NCBI RefSeq assembly: GCF_018449515.1
Contig: NZ_JAAVUQ010000048.1
Location: 1-51,942 of the forward strand
Length of the DNA stretch: 51,942 bases
Reading direction: 5' to 3'
Origin: Caballeronia sp. dw_19
GTDB lineage: Bacteria > Pseudomonadota > Gammaproteobacteria > Burkholderiales > Burkholderiaceae
Both the position numbers and the translations under genes were made by a program. Below, piece after piece: positions 42,607 to 50,804 of this stretch. Under the pieces are notes generated by a model, which was not told the origin of the DNA, did no database searches, and saw only the letters and a program-made list of their open reading frames with translations. Within the stretch, counting starts at the first letter, position 1, and every line of letters starts with the position of its first letter.

Positions 42607-43356
42607 CTAGTCAGTCGATGTTGTCGCGCCGGGTGCGGCGGGCGCGGTCATGGTTGCTGCTATTGCCTGTGCGGCAGCTAGCAGGGAAGAAACTATACCA
42701 TCGGATTTCACCAGGTGCACGGGTTTGCCGTGGTTGTAACCGTAAGGCACCGTAAGCGTCGCCATACCCGCTGCGCGACCCGCCAGCGCATCATTCTCCG
42801 AATCCCCAATGGCCACGGCTTCGCGTGGCAGCACGTCCAGCCGTTCGCAAGCAATCAGCATAGGCGCCGGATCAGGCTTTTTTTGCGGGACGGAATCGCC
42901 GCCGAGCACAACCTTGAAGTATTCGGCCAAGCCGAATTTTGTTAACAATTCGACAGCGAACCTGTGCGGCTTGTTCGTCACGCATGCCAACGGCAATCCG
43001 AGATCCCGCAGCGCTTTCAAGCCTTCCGTGACTTCGGGATAGAGCGTGGCGTGCTGTCCATTGATGCGTGCATATTCGGTCTGGTAGATCGCGAGCGCGT
43101 CCTCGAACTTCGTGGCTGCTTCGAGTGCTGAAAACCGCACGGCCAGCACGCTGCGGATCAGGTTCTCCGAACCTTTGCCGATATAGCCAATGACTTCGTC
43201 CCGATCTGTGGCCTTCGTGCCAATCCGCGCCAGCATGCCGTTGAGCGCGGCGACGAAATCGTCCGCGGTGTCGATCATGGTCCCGTCAAGGTCAATGATC
43301 GCCGCGCGCAGCGTCTTGTTCGTGAACGCCGGAAGCTCCGCCGTGAGTTCGCTCAT
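42607..43356 (-). CDS. gph: Phosphoglycolate phosphatase
   Basis: HAD-family phosphatase that removes 2-phosphoglycolate, a product of DNA 3'-end repair and of oxygenase reactions. The 249-residue protein has the nucleophile pair D22/D24 (IDLDGTMIDT), motif II CVTNKPH, Lys in VPQKKPDPAPML and motif IV AIGDSENDALAGRAAGM. Its start overlaps the rpe stop by four bases (ATGA). The C-terminus is Ala/Thr-rich. The gene directly precedes the trp leader peptide, a known Proteobacterial neighbourhood (rpe-gph-trpE). Confidence 0.95.
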   Translation of the reverse strand: MSELTAELPAFTNKTLRAAIIDLDGTMIDTADDFVAALNGMLARIGTKATDRDEVIGYIGKGSENLIRSVLAVRFSALEAATKFEDALAIYQTEYARINGQHATLYPEVTEGLKALRDLGLPLACVTNKPHRFAVELLTKFGLAEYFKVVLGGDSVPQKKPDPAPMLIACERLDVLPREAVAIGDSENDALAGRAAGMATLTVPYGYNHGKPVHLVKSDGIVSSLLAAAQAIAATMTAPAAPGATTSTD

Positions 43357-44048
43357 CGTGCTTCCCCGGTATTCACTTTGGCCAACTCGGCGCGCATTTG
43401 CGCAATCACGTCGTGATAATTGTGGTGGCCGAAAATGGCCGATCCGGCCACGAACGTATCCGCGCCGGCTTCCGCGATTTCCCGGATGTTGTCGATTTTG
43501 ACGCCGCCGTCCACTTCGAGATGAATCTCGCGTCCGGTGCGCTCGCGGTATTCGTCGATGCGCCGACGCGCTTCGCGCAGTTTAACGAGCGCTTCGGGAA
43601 TGAACGACTGGCCGCCAAAGCCCGGATTCACCGACATGATGAGCACCAGGTCGACTTTATCCATGACATAGTCGAGATGACTCAACGACGTCGCCGGGTT
43701 AAAAACGAGACCTGCCTTGCAGCCGTGTTCGCGAATCAGCGAAAGCGTGCGATCGATATGATCTGAACCTTGCGGGTGAAAGCTGATCACATTAGCGCCG
43801 GCCTTGGCGAAATCCGGCACGATCCGATCGACCGGCCGCACCATCAGATGGACGTCGATAGGAACATCCGTATGCGGACGCAGCGCCTCACAGACCATGG
43901 GGCCGATTGTCAGGTTCGGAACGTAATGGTTGTCCATCACGTCGAAGTGGATCCAGTCTGCGCCGGCGGCGACCACATTGCGGACCTCTTCGCCGAGAAT
44001 GGCGAAGTCGGCGGACAAAATACTGGGGGACAGGCGAAATTGCGTCAT
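43353..44048 (-). CDS. rpe: Ribulose-phosphate 3-epimerase
   Basis: Interconverts ribulose-5-phosphate and xylulose-5-phosphate in the pentose phosphate pathway. A 231-residue barrel with SPSILSADFAILGEE, the metal-ligand block HFDVMDNHYVPNLTIGP, HLMVRPVDRI, MSVNPGFGGQSFIPE and EVDGGVKIDNI. First gene of the presumed rpe-gph-trp transcript; PRPP and Trp synthesis both draw on the pentose pool. Confidence 0.97.
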   Translation of the reverse strand: MTQFRLSPSILSADFAILGEEVRNVVAAGADWIHFDVMDNHYVPNLTIGPMVCEALRPHTDVPIDVHLMVRPVDRIVPDFAKAGANVISFHPQGSDHIDRTLSLIREHGCKAGLVFNPATSLSHLDYVMDKVDLVLIMSVNPGFGGQSFIPEALVKLREARRRIDEYRERTGREIHLEVDGGVKIDNIREIAEAGADTFVAGSAIFGHHNYHDVIAQMRAELAKVNTGEAR

Positions 44049-44077
44049 GACGTCGGCCGGTTGCGAGCGGAAAATGC

Positions 44078-44106
44078 ATTTTACAGCGTGAAGACCTTTT
44101 TGACCG
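44078..44106 (-). promoter_or_regulatory. Candidate rpe promoter
   Basis: Minus-strand TAAAAT (44083-44078) with CGGTCA 17 bp upstream (44106-44101). The -10 is good and the -35 weak. A start near 44071 would leave a 23-nt leader before rpe. Confidence 0.4.
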
Positions 44107-44327
44107 CTGACCGAATGGCCTACGTCCCATCCCGCGGCCTTTCGCGGGAGCTTCGTGCGGCTGACAAAGCCCTTGCACGCAGTGGCGTTCTGTTGCGGGC
44201 ACCGGCTGCATCAAGCAGAATGCGTCACCTGACGTTCACGCAAATTCGCGAGACCCGCGCCGGGCCTCTGTCCTTAAAGGGGGGAGGGGTTCGAACCCGC
44301 GTAGCACATTTTTGAATTGGAAAAGCG

Positions 44328-44702
44328 ATGAGCCAGTATGAATTCAGCGTTTCCGTCCAGACGCAGTATCTCCCTGAACAATCGGATCCGGACGCCCGGC
44401 AGTTTGCTTTCGCCTACACCCTGACCATCCGCAATACCGGGCAGGTCGCGGCGCAACTGATCTCGCGCCACTGGATCATTACTGACAGCGACGACGCAGT
44501 GCAGGAAGTAAAGGGACTTGGCGTGGTGGGGAACCAGCCATTGCTGCCGCCGGGAGAGAAATTCGAGTACACGAGCTGGGCCGTCATTGCGACGCCCGTT
44601 GGCACCATGCGTGGTTCGTATTTTTGCGTAGCCGAAGATGGCGAGCGTTTCGAGGCGCCAATTGCCGAGTTTTCGTTGCACATGCCGCGAACGCTGCATT
44701 GA
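44328..44702 (+). CDS. apaG: ApaG (Co2+/Mg2+ efflux-associated, DUF525)
   Basis: A 124-residue fibronectin-III-like beta-sandwich protein. The segments TLTIRNTGQVAAQLISRHWIITD, GVVGNQPLLPPGEKFEYTSW and GTMRGSYFCVAEDG are the family core. Its biochemical role is not settled; mutants in enterobacteria affect cobalt resistance and diadenosine tetraphosphate. Length matches E. coli ApaG (125). Located divergent from rpe. Confidence 0.96.
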   Translation: MSQYEFSVSVQTQYLPEQSDPDARQFAFAYTLTIRNTGQVAAQLISRHWIITDSDDAVQEVKGLGVVGNQPLLPPGEKFEYTSWAVIATPVGTMRGSYFCVAEDGERFEAPIAEFSLHMPRTLH

Positions 44703-44727
44703 ACTGGCAGCGCTGAAGCACGTGCCG

Positions 44728-44877
44728 TCATGGTGCTTGCTGCTTTCGTTTCTCCTGGCGCCTGTTTTTCTTCTTGCCCGAAGCCGTCCACACGACGATA
44801 AAGATCAGCAGAAGCAGCGCCAAGAGAGACTCGAGCGCAAAAATAAGCATTGGGTATTCGTCGAATAGATCAGACAT
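44728..44877 (-). CDS. Small single-pass membrane protein, 49 residues
   Basis: Predicted ORF of 49 residues with one hydrophobic helix (about residues 10-32, MLIFALESLLALLLLIFIVV) and a very basic C-terminal tail (GKKKNRRQEKRKQQAP), so an N-out/C-in inner-membrane topology is likely. It lies between apaG (25 bp away, convergent) and mltA (divergent). Its ATG (44877) overlaps a possible upstream mltA ATG on the other strand. No ribosome site stands out. I do not recognise a family; coding status is moderate. Confidence 0.5.
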   Translation of the reverse strand: MSDLFDEYPMLIFALESLLALLLLIFIVVWTASGKKKNRRQEKRKQQAP

Positions 44878-44905
44878 GGCGGTTCTCATCAAGAACGAAC
44901 ATTGT

Positions 44906-46039
44906 ATGCGTTTCACTCGCTCGCTCGCCGGATTGGCGGGTTGGGCGGCGTCGATCACAGCAGCCGTCCTGCTCGCTTCGTGCGGCGGTGGCTCCATTAA
45001 GTCCGGGTATCTCGCGCCACCGACCGGTGCACCGATCATCACGGGACAGCGCGCGGCTAATCGCTTGACTGCAGTGAGCTGGCAGCAAGTGCCCGGCTGG
45101 CAGGACGATTCGCTGCTCGGCGCGACTGCCGCGATGCGCCAGAACTGCAGCCGTCTCGCGCAACAGCCCGCGTGGCGCCGGGCATGCGCGGCGGCGCAGC
45201 GTCTCGACGATCTCGACATGAACGCCGCCCGCGAATTCTTCGAGGCGTATTTCACGCCATTCCAGTTGGCCAACACCGACGGCACGCTCGACGGTCTCGT
45301 GACCGGTTACTACGAGCCGTTGTTGCGCGGTTCGCGTACGCGTCACGGGGCTTATCAATACGCGTTGTATCGATGGCCGTATCGGTTCAAAGCCGGCACC
45401 GCATTGCCGACGCGTGCCCAGCTTGAAAGTTCGGGTGTGTTGAACGGCAACGAACTGGTTTGGGTCGACGACCCTATCGAAGCGTTCTTCCTGCAGATCC
45501 AGGGCTCGGGACAAGTCGTGATGGAAGACGGGACCACCATGCGCATTGGTTTTGGCGGGACGAACAACCAGCCGTACAAATCAATTGGGCGTGAGTTGCT
45601 GGATCGGCGTGAACTCACGCCGGCACAGGCCACGATGCAAGGTATCAAGGCGTGGGCGAAAGCGAATCCGTCGCGTGTCGATGCATTGCTCGACGTCAAT
45701 CCGCGCTTTGTGTTCTTCCGCGAGATGCCGGGCACGGAAACGCTGGCGGCTGGCGTGGGAACCGGGCCGGTGGGCGCGCTGGGTGTTCCGCTTACGCCCG
45801 AACGTTCGATCGCGGTGGACCCGTCCTCCATCCCGCTCGGCACGCCGGTTTTCTTGCAGACCACTCGCCCGTTGAGCAATTCGCCGATGAACCGGCTGGT
45901 GTTCGCCCAGGACACCGGCAGCGCGATCAAGGGCGGCGTGCGCGCGGATTATTTCTGGGGTCTGGGTGACGATGCCGGCGATCTCGCTGGCCGGATGAAG
46001 CAGGCCGGCAGGATGTGGCTGCTGCTGCCGAATTCGTAG
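44906..46039 (+). CDS. mltA: Membrane-bound lytic murein transglycosylase A
   Basis: Outer-membrane lipoprotein that cleaves peptidoglycan glycan strands to 1,6-anhydromuropeptides. The start at 44906 (MRFTRSLAG) places a lipobox LLASC with lipidated C26 at the right distance; the ATG at 44876 is an alternative. Motifs include GLVTGYYEPLLRGSR, LQIQGSGQVVMEDG, and the catalytic region FAQDTGSAIKGGVRADYFWG with the conserved Asp. 377 residues, near E. coli MltA (365). Confidence 0.95.
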   Translation: MRFTRSLAGLAGWAASITAAVLLASCGGGSIKSGYLAPPTGAPIITGQRAANRLTAVSWQQVPGWQDDSLLGATAAMRQNCSRLAQQPAWRRACAAAQRLDDLDMNAAREFFEAYFTPFQLANTDGTLDGLVTGYYEPLLRGSRTRHGAYQYALYRWPYRFKAGTALPTRAQLESSGVLNGNELVWVDDPIEAFFLQIQGSGQVVMEDGTTMRIGFGGTNNQPYKSIGRELLDRRELTPAQATMQGIKAWAKANPSRVDALLDVNPRFVFFREMPGTETLAAGVGTGPVGALGVPLTPERSIAVDPSSIPLGTPVFLQTTRPLSNSPMNRLVFAQDTGSAIKGGVRADYFWGLGDDAGDLAGRMKQAGRMWLLLPNS

Positions 46040-46068
46040 ACGGGTGTTGGGGATGTCGCGAGAGTAGG

Positions 46069-46096
46069 CATAAGCGCCGGATTGCCGGCGCTTATG
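46069..46096. terminator. Strong hairpin between mltA and paaK
   Basis: Twelve-bp perfect stem CATAAGCGCCGG / CCGGCGCTTATG with an ATTG loop, 30 bp after the mltA stop. No T run follows on either strand, but the position between convergent genes fits a shared transcript end. Confidence 0.6.
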
Positions 46097-46097
46097 C

Positions 46098-46217
46098 AAT
46101 CAACTCGCTGCTTTGCGCGCGGGCGATCATTTGAGGATCGGCCCGAGAGAGCCGGAATCTTGAATGCAAGTATCGCTCGCGTAACAAGCGCAGAATACAG
46201 AATCAACTCGCTGCTTT
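46098..46217. repeat. 17-bp direct repeat duplicating the paaK 3' end
   Basis: AATCAACTCGCTGCTTT occurs at 46098-46114 and again at 46201-46217, 103 bp apart. The second copy is the 3' end of paaK (codons Lys-Ala-Ala-Ser-stop). The first copy would encode the same ending, suggesting a remnant of a local duplication or recombination in the mltA-paaK gap. Confidence 0.6.
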
Positions 46218-47507
46218 CCGCCGGTCAATCACGCGCCGCGCCTTTCCAACCGACCGCTCAATACCGTTCACACCCAGCACCTGAACCACTGCACTGACAC
46301 CGATCAAAGCCTTGATGTCGTAAGCGAGCGCAACTTTGGCCTGATCGAGAACCCCCATATCCGGGGCCGTTTCAGGACAAGGTTCAACATTCAACGTGAG
46401 CACATCAAGTGGACCTTCTTTCGTCAGCACGATCTGATAATGCGGCGCGAGCGCGTGCTGCTTGAGCAGCAGCTCTTCAATTTGCGTTGGAAATACATTC
46501 ACACCGCGCACGATCATCATGTCGTCCGAGCGCCCCGTGATTTTTTCCATCCGACGCATCGTTCGCGCGCTGCCCGGCAAAAGCCGGGTGAGATCGCGAG
46601 TCCGGTAGCGGATGATCGGCAGTGCTTCCTTGGTCAGCGAAGTGAATACGAGTTCGCCCAGTTCACCGTCGGGCAAGACCTCGCCGGTCTCCGGATCAAT
46701 GATCTCGGGATAGAAATGATCTTCCCAGATCGTCGGGCCGTCCTTCGTCTCGACACACTCTGACGCCACCCCCGGTCCCATTACTTCCGATAGCCCGTAT
46801 ATATCGACAGCGTCGATACCCATCCGCTTCTCGATAGCCGTGCGCATCTCGTTCGTCCACGGCTCCGCGCCGAAGATGCCGATGCGCAGCGAGCAATCGG
46901 CGGGATGAATGCCCTGGCGCTCGAGTTCGTCGGCGATCGACAGCATGTAGCTGGGCGTCACCATGATGATGTCGGGGCGAAAATCCTGGATCAACTGCAC
47001 TTGCTTTTCGGTCTGGCCGCCGCCGAACGGGATCACGGTCAAACCCGCACGCTCAGCGCCGTAATGAGCACCGAGGCCACCCGTGAATAAACCATAGCCG
47101 TAGCTGACGTGCACTTTGTCGCCACGCCGAGCGCCCGCAGCCCGAATGGAACGCGCGACGAGATTTGCCCAGGTGTCGATGTCCTTCGCCGTGTAACCAA
47201 CCACGGTCGGCTTGCCCGTCGTCCCGGACGACGCGTGGATTCGCGAAATCTGGTCGTGCGGAACGGCGAACATACCGTACGGGTAGTTATCGCGGAGATC
47301 CTTCTTCGTCGTGAACGGGAAACGCGCTAAGTCGGCCAGGTTTTTCACGTCGTCCGGATGGACGCCCGCTTCGTCGAACTTGCGGCGGTACACCGGCGAG
47401 TTTTCATACGCATGGGCGAGCGACCACTTGAGGCGTTCGAGCTGCAGCGCCGTTAGTTCGTCGCGGCTGGCCGTCTCGATCGGGTCCAGCGGAAGCGCGT
47501 TGTTCAT
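46203..47507 (-). CDS. paaK: Phenylacetate-CoA ligase
   Basis: Activates phenylacetate to phenylacetyl-CoA with ATP, the entry step of the aerobic hybrid pathway. The 434-residue adenylate-forming enzyme has the P-loop SSGTTGKP at 93-100, DIYGLSEVMGPGVASEC, and the hinge/C-terminal region KITGRSDDMMIVRGVNVFPTQIE. The C-terminus (GKARRVIDRRKAAS) is typical of PaaK. Last gene of the paaN-paaG-paaI-paaK series on the minus strand; 74 bp separate it from paaI. Confidence 0.97.
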   Translation of the reverse strand: MNNALPLDPIETASRDELTALQLERLKWSLAHAYENSPVYRRKFDEAGVHPDDVKNLADLARFPFTTKKDLRDNYPYGMFAVPHDQISRIHASSGTTGKPTVVGYTAKDIDTWANLVARSIRAAGARRGDKVHVSYGYGLFTGGLGAHYGAERAGLTVIPFGGGQTEKQVQLIQDFRPDIIMVTPSYMLSIADELERQGIHPADCSLRIGIFGAEPWTNEMRTAIEKRMGIDAVDIYGLSEVMGPGVASECVETKDGPTIWEDHFYPEIIDPETGEVLPDGELGELVFTSLTKEALPIIRYRTRDLTRLLPGSARTMRRMEKITGRSDDMMIVRGVNVFPTQIEELLLKQHALAPHYQIVLTKEGPLDVLTLNVEPCPETAPDMGVLDQAKVALAYDIKALIGVSAVVQVLGVNGIERSVGKARRVIDRRKAAS

Positions 47508-47581
47508 CGAGTGTCTCCTTCTTGATCGTCAATCAATCGCCCGAATCAAGTTCGTATGGGCGCTGTGTTTTGTAGGGTGGG

Positions 47582-48013
47582 TCAGGATTCCACGGAAACC
47601 AGATTGCCCTTTATCTGCGACGACTTTCCGCGGAACATCGCGACCGTTTCGCCTTCGCGGTTCGTGACGCGAATGTCGTAGATGCCGGTTCGCCCCGTCA
47701 GTGATTGTTCGACAGCTTCTGCCGACAAGCGGTCGCCGCCTTTCACTGCACGCAGAAATTCAATGGAACAGCCTGCCGCGACCGTATTGATGTTGTACGA
47801 GTTACAGGCAAACGCGAACGTTGAGTCGGCCAGCGTGAAAATGAGTCCGCCGTGGCAGATACCGTGACCGTTCAGAAAGTCGTCGCGGACGTTCATTTGC
47901 ATGCGCGCGTACCCCGGACGAACTTCCTTGAGTTCGAGGCCGAGCGCACGGCTGCATGCATCCGCTTCGTACATGGCTTGCGCGGTCGCGTTGGCGAGTT
48001 CTTCAGGTGTCAT
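47582..48013 (-). CDS. paaI: Phenylacetate-pathway thioesterase PaaI
   Basis: Hotdog-fold acyl-CoA thioesterase that releases CoA from dead-end intermediates of phenylacetate breakdown. The 143-residue sequence has the active-site segment NGHGICHGGLIFTLADSTFAFACN with N48, H54 and D63, aligning with the catalytic residues known in E. coli PaaI. It lies 33 bp behind paaG. Confidence 0.95.
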   Translation of the reverse strand: MTPEELANATAQAMYEADACSRALGLELKEVRPGYARMQMNVRDDFLNGHGICHGGLIFTLADSTFAFACNSYNINTVAAGCSIEFLRAVKGGDRLSAEAVEQSLTGRTGIYDIRVTNREGETVAMFRGKSSQIKGNLVSVES

Positions 48014-48046
48014 TGCTGCGTTCTCCCGGAGTTTTCTGATCGAATT

Positions 48047-48844
48047 TCAGAGGCCGTCGAAGCGGGGCGCACGTTTTTCCTTGAAGGCCGCGACGCCCTC
48101 GGCGTAGTCGTGCGAGTCACCTAGTTCGCGTTGAACGTCGCGCTCCAGATCCAATTGCTGATCGAGCGTATTGTTCGCGGCGGCACGGATAGCGTGCTTG
48201 ATTGCTGCGATAGCCTTGGCGGGCTGCTGTGCGAGTTGCGCGGCAAGCTTCAGTGCAGCGCTCTGCAATTGCTCGTCGTCGACCACTTTCCAGACCAGTC
48301 CCCACGTCTCAGCTTGTTCGGCGCCCAGTTTGTCTCCGGTCAATGCGAGGCCCAGCGCCCGTGCTTCGCCAACGCGCCGCGGCAAGAGCCACGTGCCGCC
48401 GGTATCCGGAACCAGACCAATCTTCACAAAAGCCTGGACGAAACTCGCTGAACGCGCCGCTACGATCAGGTCGCACGCCATGGCGAGATTCGCTCCGGCA
48501 CCGGCCGCGATACCGTTGACAGCGGCAATCACCGGCAACGGCAAGGCCTGCAGGCGGCGCACGAGCGGGTTGAAATGCCGGTCGATCAGCGCGCCCAGAT
48601 TGGTCATCGCGCCCGGCGTGAAGTCAAGATCGGCGAGATCCTGGCCCGCGCAAAAGCCGCGGCCCGCCCCCGTGATTACCAGTGCCCGGGCGTTGCTTCC
48701 TTCAACCTGATCGAGCGCTTTGTTCAATTCCTCGTGCATCGTCCGCGTGAAGCTGTTCAGCTTGTCGGGACGATTGAGCGTCAGCGTGGCGACGCGCGTG
48801 CTTGCGTCGATACAGATGACGATTGAATTGCTGTTGTCGGACAT
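48047..48844 (-). CDS. paaG: Ring-epoxide isomerase PaaG (crotonase family)
   Basis: Isomerises 1,2-epoxyphenylacetyl-CoA to the oxepin-CoA form. The 265-residue crotonase-fold enzyme has the oxyanion-hole GAGRGFCAGQDL and NGIAAGAGANLAMACD, and the catalytic Asp D147 in KIGLVPDTGGTW. The residue where hydratases carry the first Glu is non-acidic (GAGANL), as expected for PaaG. Start with AAGGAG upstream. It is separated from paaN by 120 bp. Confidence 0.94.
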   Translation of the reverse strand: MSDNSNSIVICIDASTRVATLTLNRPDKLNSFTRTMHEELNKALDQVEGSNARALVITGAGRGFCAGQDLADLDFTPGAMTNLGALIDRHFNPLVRRLQALPLPVIAAVNGIAAGAGANLAMACDLIVAARSASFVQAFVKIGLVPDTGGTWLLPRRVGEARALGLALTGDKLGAEQAETWGLVWKVVDDEQLQSAALKLAAQLAQQPAKAIAAIKHAIRAAANNTLDQQLDLERDVQRELGDSHDYAEGVAAFKEKRAPRFDGL

Positions 48845-48964
48845 GGTGTCTCCTTGCTGACCAGGTTGTGCAAATACGCATGCCTTCGATACTAGCCGCG
48901 CCCGGCGCCGCGTTCCATTCCGCCGAATGGCCTATGTCTTGACGCGGCGTTGCGGGCCGGGCAC

Positions 48965-50674
48965 CTATGCCGTTTGGCTAGCTGTTGCTGGCACGGTCTT
49001 GGGTGCAACATGCATTCTGCCTTGGACAACGCGGAAGCGGTTCGCGACGAACGCTGCGTCTGACAATGACGAGTTAGCGGCAGGATTGGCGCCAGTGCCG
49101 TGGAAATCCGAGTACGCCGCTGTCTGGTTGACGAACACGCCACTGGTCAGATTGATCGAGAGCGCGACACCGCCGCGGATCGCCGCGTCGTAGGCAGCGT
49201 CGACCACTGCATCGTCCGTGCTGTACACGGAGAACGTCAGCGCACCGTGTTTCGCAGCAATCGATCCCGCCAGGTCAAGAGACTGTGCTGTCGAGTCCGT
49301 CGCAATGACAAACGAGATTGGGCCGAACCACTCCTGCGTGAATTTTGCGGCGTCGGTACGAATGTCCAGTTTCAACATGAGAGGAGAGCGCACGTGGGCA
49401 TCGGGGAACGTAGGATGAGCGAGCGATTGACTATCTGTCAGCACTTCGCCCAGTTGCCGGGCGTCGGCAATGCGCGCCATCACGCCATCATTCTGAATGG
49501 CACCCGTCAATTCCACCGCGCGGGCCGGATCGGAGACCAGCTTTTCGACGGCAGCCGCGAGCGTCTTCGCGACGTCGTCGAAGCTCATGTGGCCGTCGCT
49601 CGTCTGGATGCCGTCGCGTGGCACGTAGATGTTTTGCGGCGCCGTGCACATTTGGCCGGAGTACAACGCCAGCGAGAATGCGATATTGCCGGCAACAGCT
49701 TTGAGGTTATCTACCGAATCGATCACGATCTGATTCACGCCGGCCTTCTCCGTGTAGACCTGCGCCTGGTGCGCATGGCGCTCGAGCCAGTTGCCGTTTT
49801 GCGTGCTGCCGGTGAAATCGATCAGCTTGATTTCGGGGCGCAGCGCAAGATCCTGAACGAGGGGGCCATCGTTCGCTTCGGTCGCAAGCAGCGTGACCAC
49901 GTTCGGGTCGAATCCGGCTTCGCGCAGAACGTCGCGAGCGATGCGTACCGTAATTGCCAGCGGCAGGATGGCGCCAGGATGCGGCTTGACGATGACCGTG
50001 TTACCCGTGGCCAGATCGGCGAACATCCCCGGATAGCCGTTCCAGGTGGGGAATGTACAGCAACCGAGCACAAGACCTGTACCGCGCGGCACGATGGTGA
50101 AACGCTTGTGCATCGCGAGCGGAGGATTCTTGCCTTGGGGCTTTTCCCAATAAGCGTCGGCGGGAATTCGGCGAAGCTCGTCCCACGCGTAGGCCATTGC
50201 TTCGAGCGCGCGATCCTGCGCATGCGGACCGCCTGCCTGAAAGGCCATCATGAAGGCTTGCCCGGTCGTGTGCATGACGCTGTAGCCGATCTCGAAACTC
50301 GCCTTGTTCAGCCGGGTCAGTATTTCGAGGCTTACGCCCACCCACGCGTCGGGACCGGCCGCGCGCCACTGGCTTTGAGCGGTCCTGGATGCAGCCAGCA
50401 GTGCGTCGACGTTCGCTTTCGGATAGCGAATTCCGAGTGTGAGCCCAAAGGGCGAACGCTCATTGCCAACTTTCTCGCCGGTTGTCGGCTGGTCCAGATC
50501 GAAGGTCCGGTTCAGGTGTGCTTTGAAGGCCGCCTCGCCATCCGAACTAGCCGTTTCACCGTACACTTTGGGACTCGGCATTTCGGGAAACGGGCTCCAG
50601 TAGCCACGTGTTGCAATGGCGGAAAGCGCTTGATTAAGCGTCGCTTCGTGCTTCGTGAATAGCGGATGTGTCAT
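48965..50674 (-). CDS. paaN: Phenylacetic acid degradation protein PaaN (aldehyde dehydrogenase type)
   Basis: A 569-residue aldehyde-dehydrogenase-superfamily protein of the PaaN type found in Burkholderiales. The conserved core LVLGCCTFPTWNGYPGMFADLATGNTVIVKPHPGA is abbreviated here as TFPTWNGYPGMF and NTVIVKPHPGA; IDFTGSTQNGNW and the nucleophile Cys in LYSGQMCTAP are also present. Unlike E. coli PaaZ it carries no MaoC-like hydratase domain. It probably oxidises the semialdehyde after oxepin ring opening, with a separate hydrolase. First gene of the minus-strand paa series, divergent from an enoyl-CoA hydratase. Confidence 0.92.
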   Translation of the reverse strand: MTHPLFTKHEATLNQALSAIATRGYWSPFPEMPSPKVYGETASSDGEAAFKAHLNRTFDLDQPTTGEKVGNERSPFGLTLGIRYPKANVDALLAASRTAQSQWRAAGPDAWVGVSLEILTRLNKASFEIGYSVMHTTGQAFMMAFQAGGPHAQDRALEAMAYAWDELRRIPADAYWEKPQGKNPPLAMHKRFTIVPRGTGLVLGCCTFPTWNGYPGMFADLATGNTVIVKPHPGAILPLAITVRIARDVLREAGFDPNVVTLLATEANDGPLVQDLALRPEIKLIDFTGSTQNGNWLERHAHQAQVYTEKAGVNQIVIDSVDNLKAVAGNIAFSLALYSGQMCTAPQNIYVPRDGIQTSDGHMSFDDVAKTLAAAVEKLVSDPARAVELTGAIQNDGVMARIADARQLGEVLTDSQSLAHPTFPDAHVRSPLMLKLDIRTDAAKFTQEWFGPISFVIATDSTAQSLDLAGSIAAKHGALTFSVYSTDDAVVDAAYDAAIRGGVALSINLTSGVFVNQTAAYSDFHGTGANPAANSSLSDAAFVANRFRVVQGRMHVAPKTVPATASQTA

Positions 50675-50721
50675 GGCGGCAAGGGATGGGTAACGGTGAT
50701 GGACGCTGGATCAATTAATTG

Positions 50722-50735
50722 ACCGACCGGTTGGT
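50722..50735. promoter_or_regulatory. Palindromic operator candidate in the paaN/hydratase divergent region
   Basis: ACCGACCGGTTGGT matches its reverse complement at 12 of 14 positions, centred on CCGG. Sites of this ACCGACCGGT type are typical of TetR regulators of aromatic and fatty-acid CoA metabolism. It is 48 bp from paaN and 70 bp from the hydratase, next to a plus-strand TTGACC (50719-50724) that could be a -35. No paaR-like gene is in the window. Confidence 0.55.
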
Positions 50736-50804
50736 TTGCGAATGTTAGCATTTTCGAGACGCGTGCGCGAAGCGTTTTCGCGCGAGTTCACATAGGAGGA
50801 ATGA

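Noticed and set aside
44275..44310. GGTTCGAACCC resembling a tRNA T-arm before rpe/apaG
   Set aside because: No anticodon arm, D-arm or acceptor pairing could be fitted on either strand; it is only a GTTCGAAC palindrome.
49100..50662. 520-codon plus-strand frame antisense to paaN
   Set aside because: Composition (Arg, His, Val rich) is typical of antisense shadow frames; paaN on the minus strand has clear family motifs.
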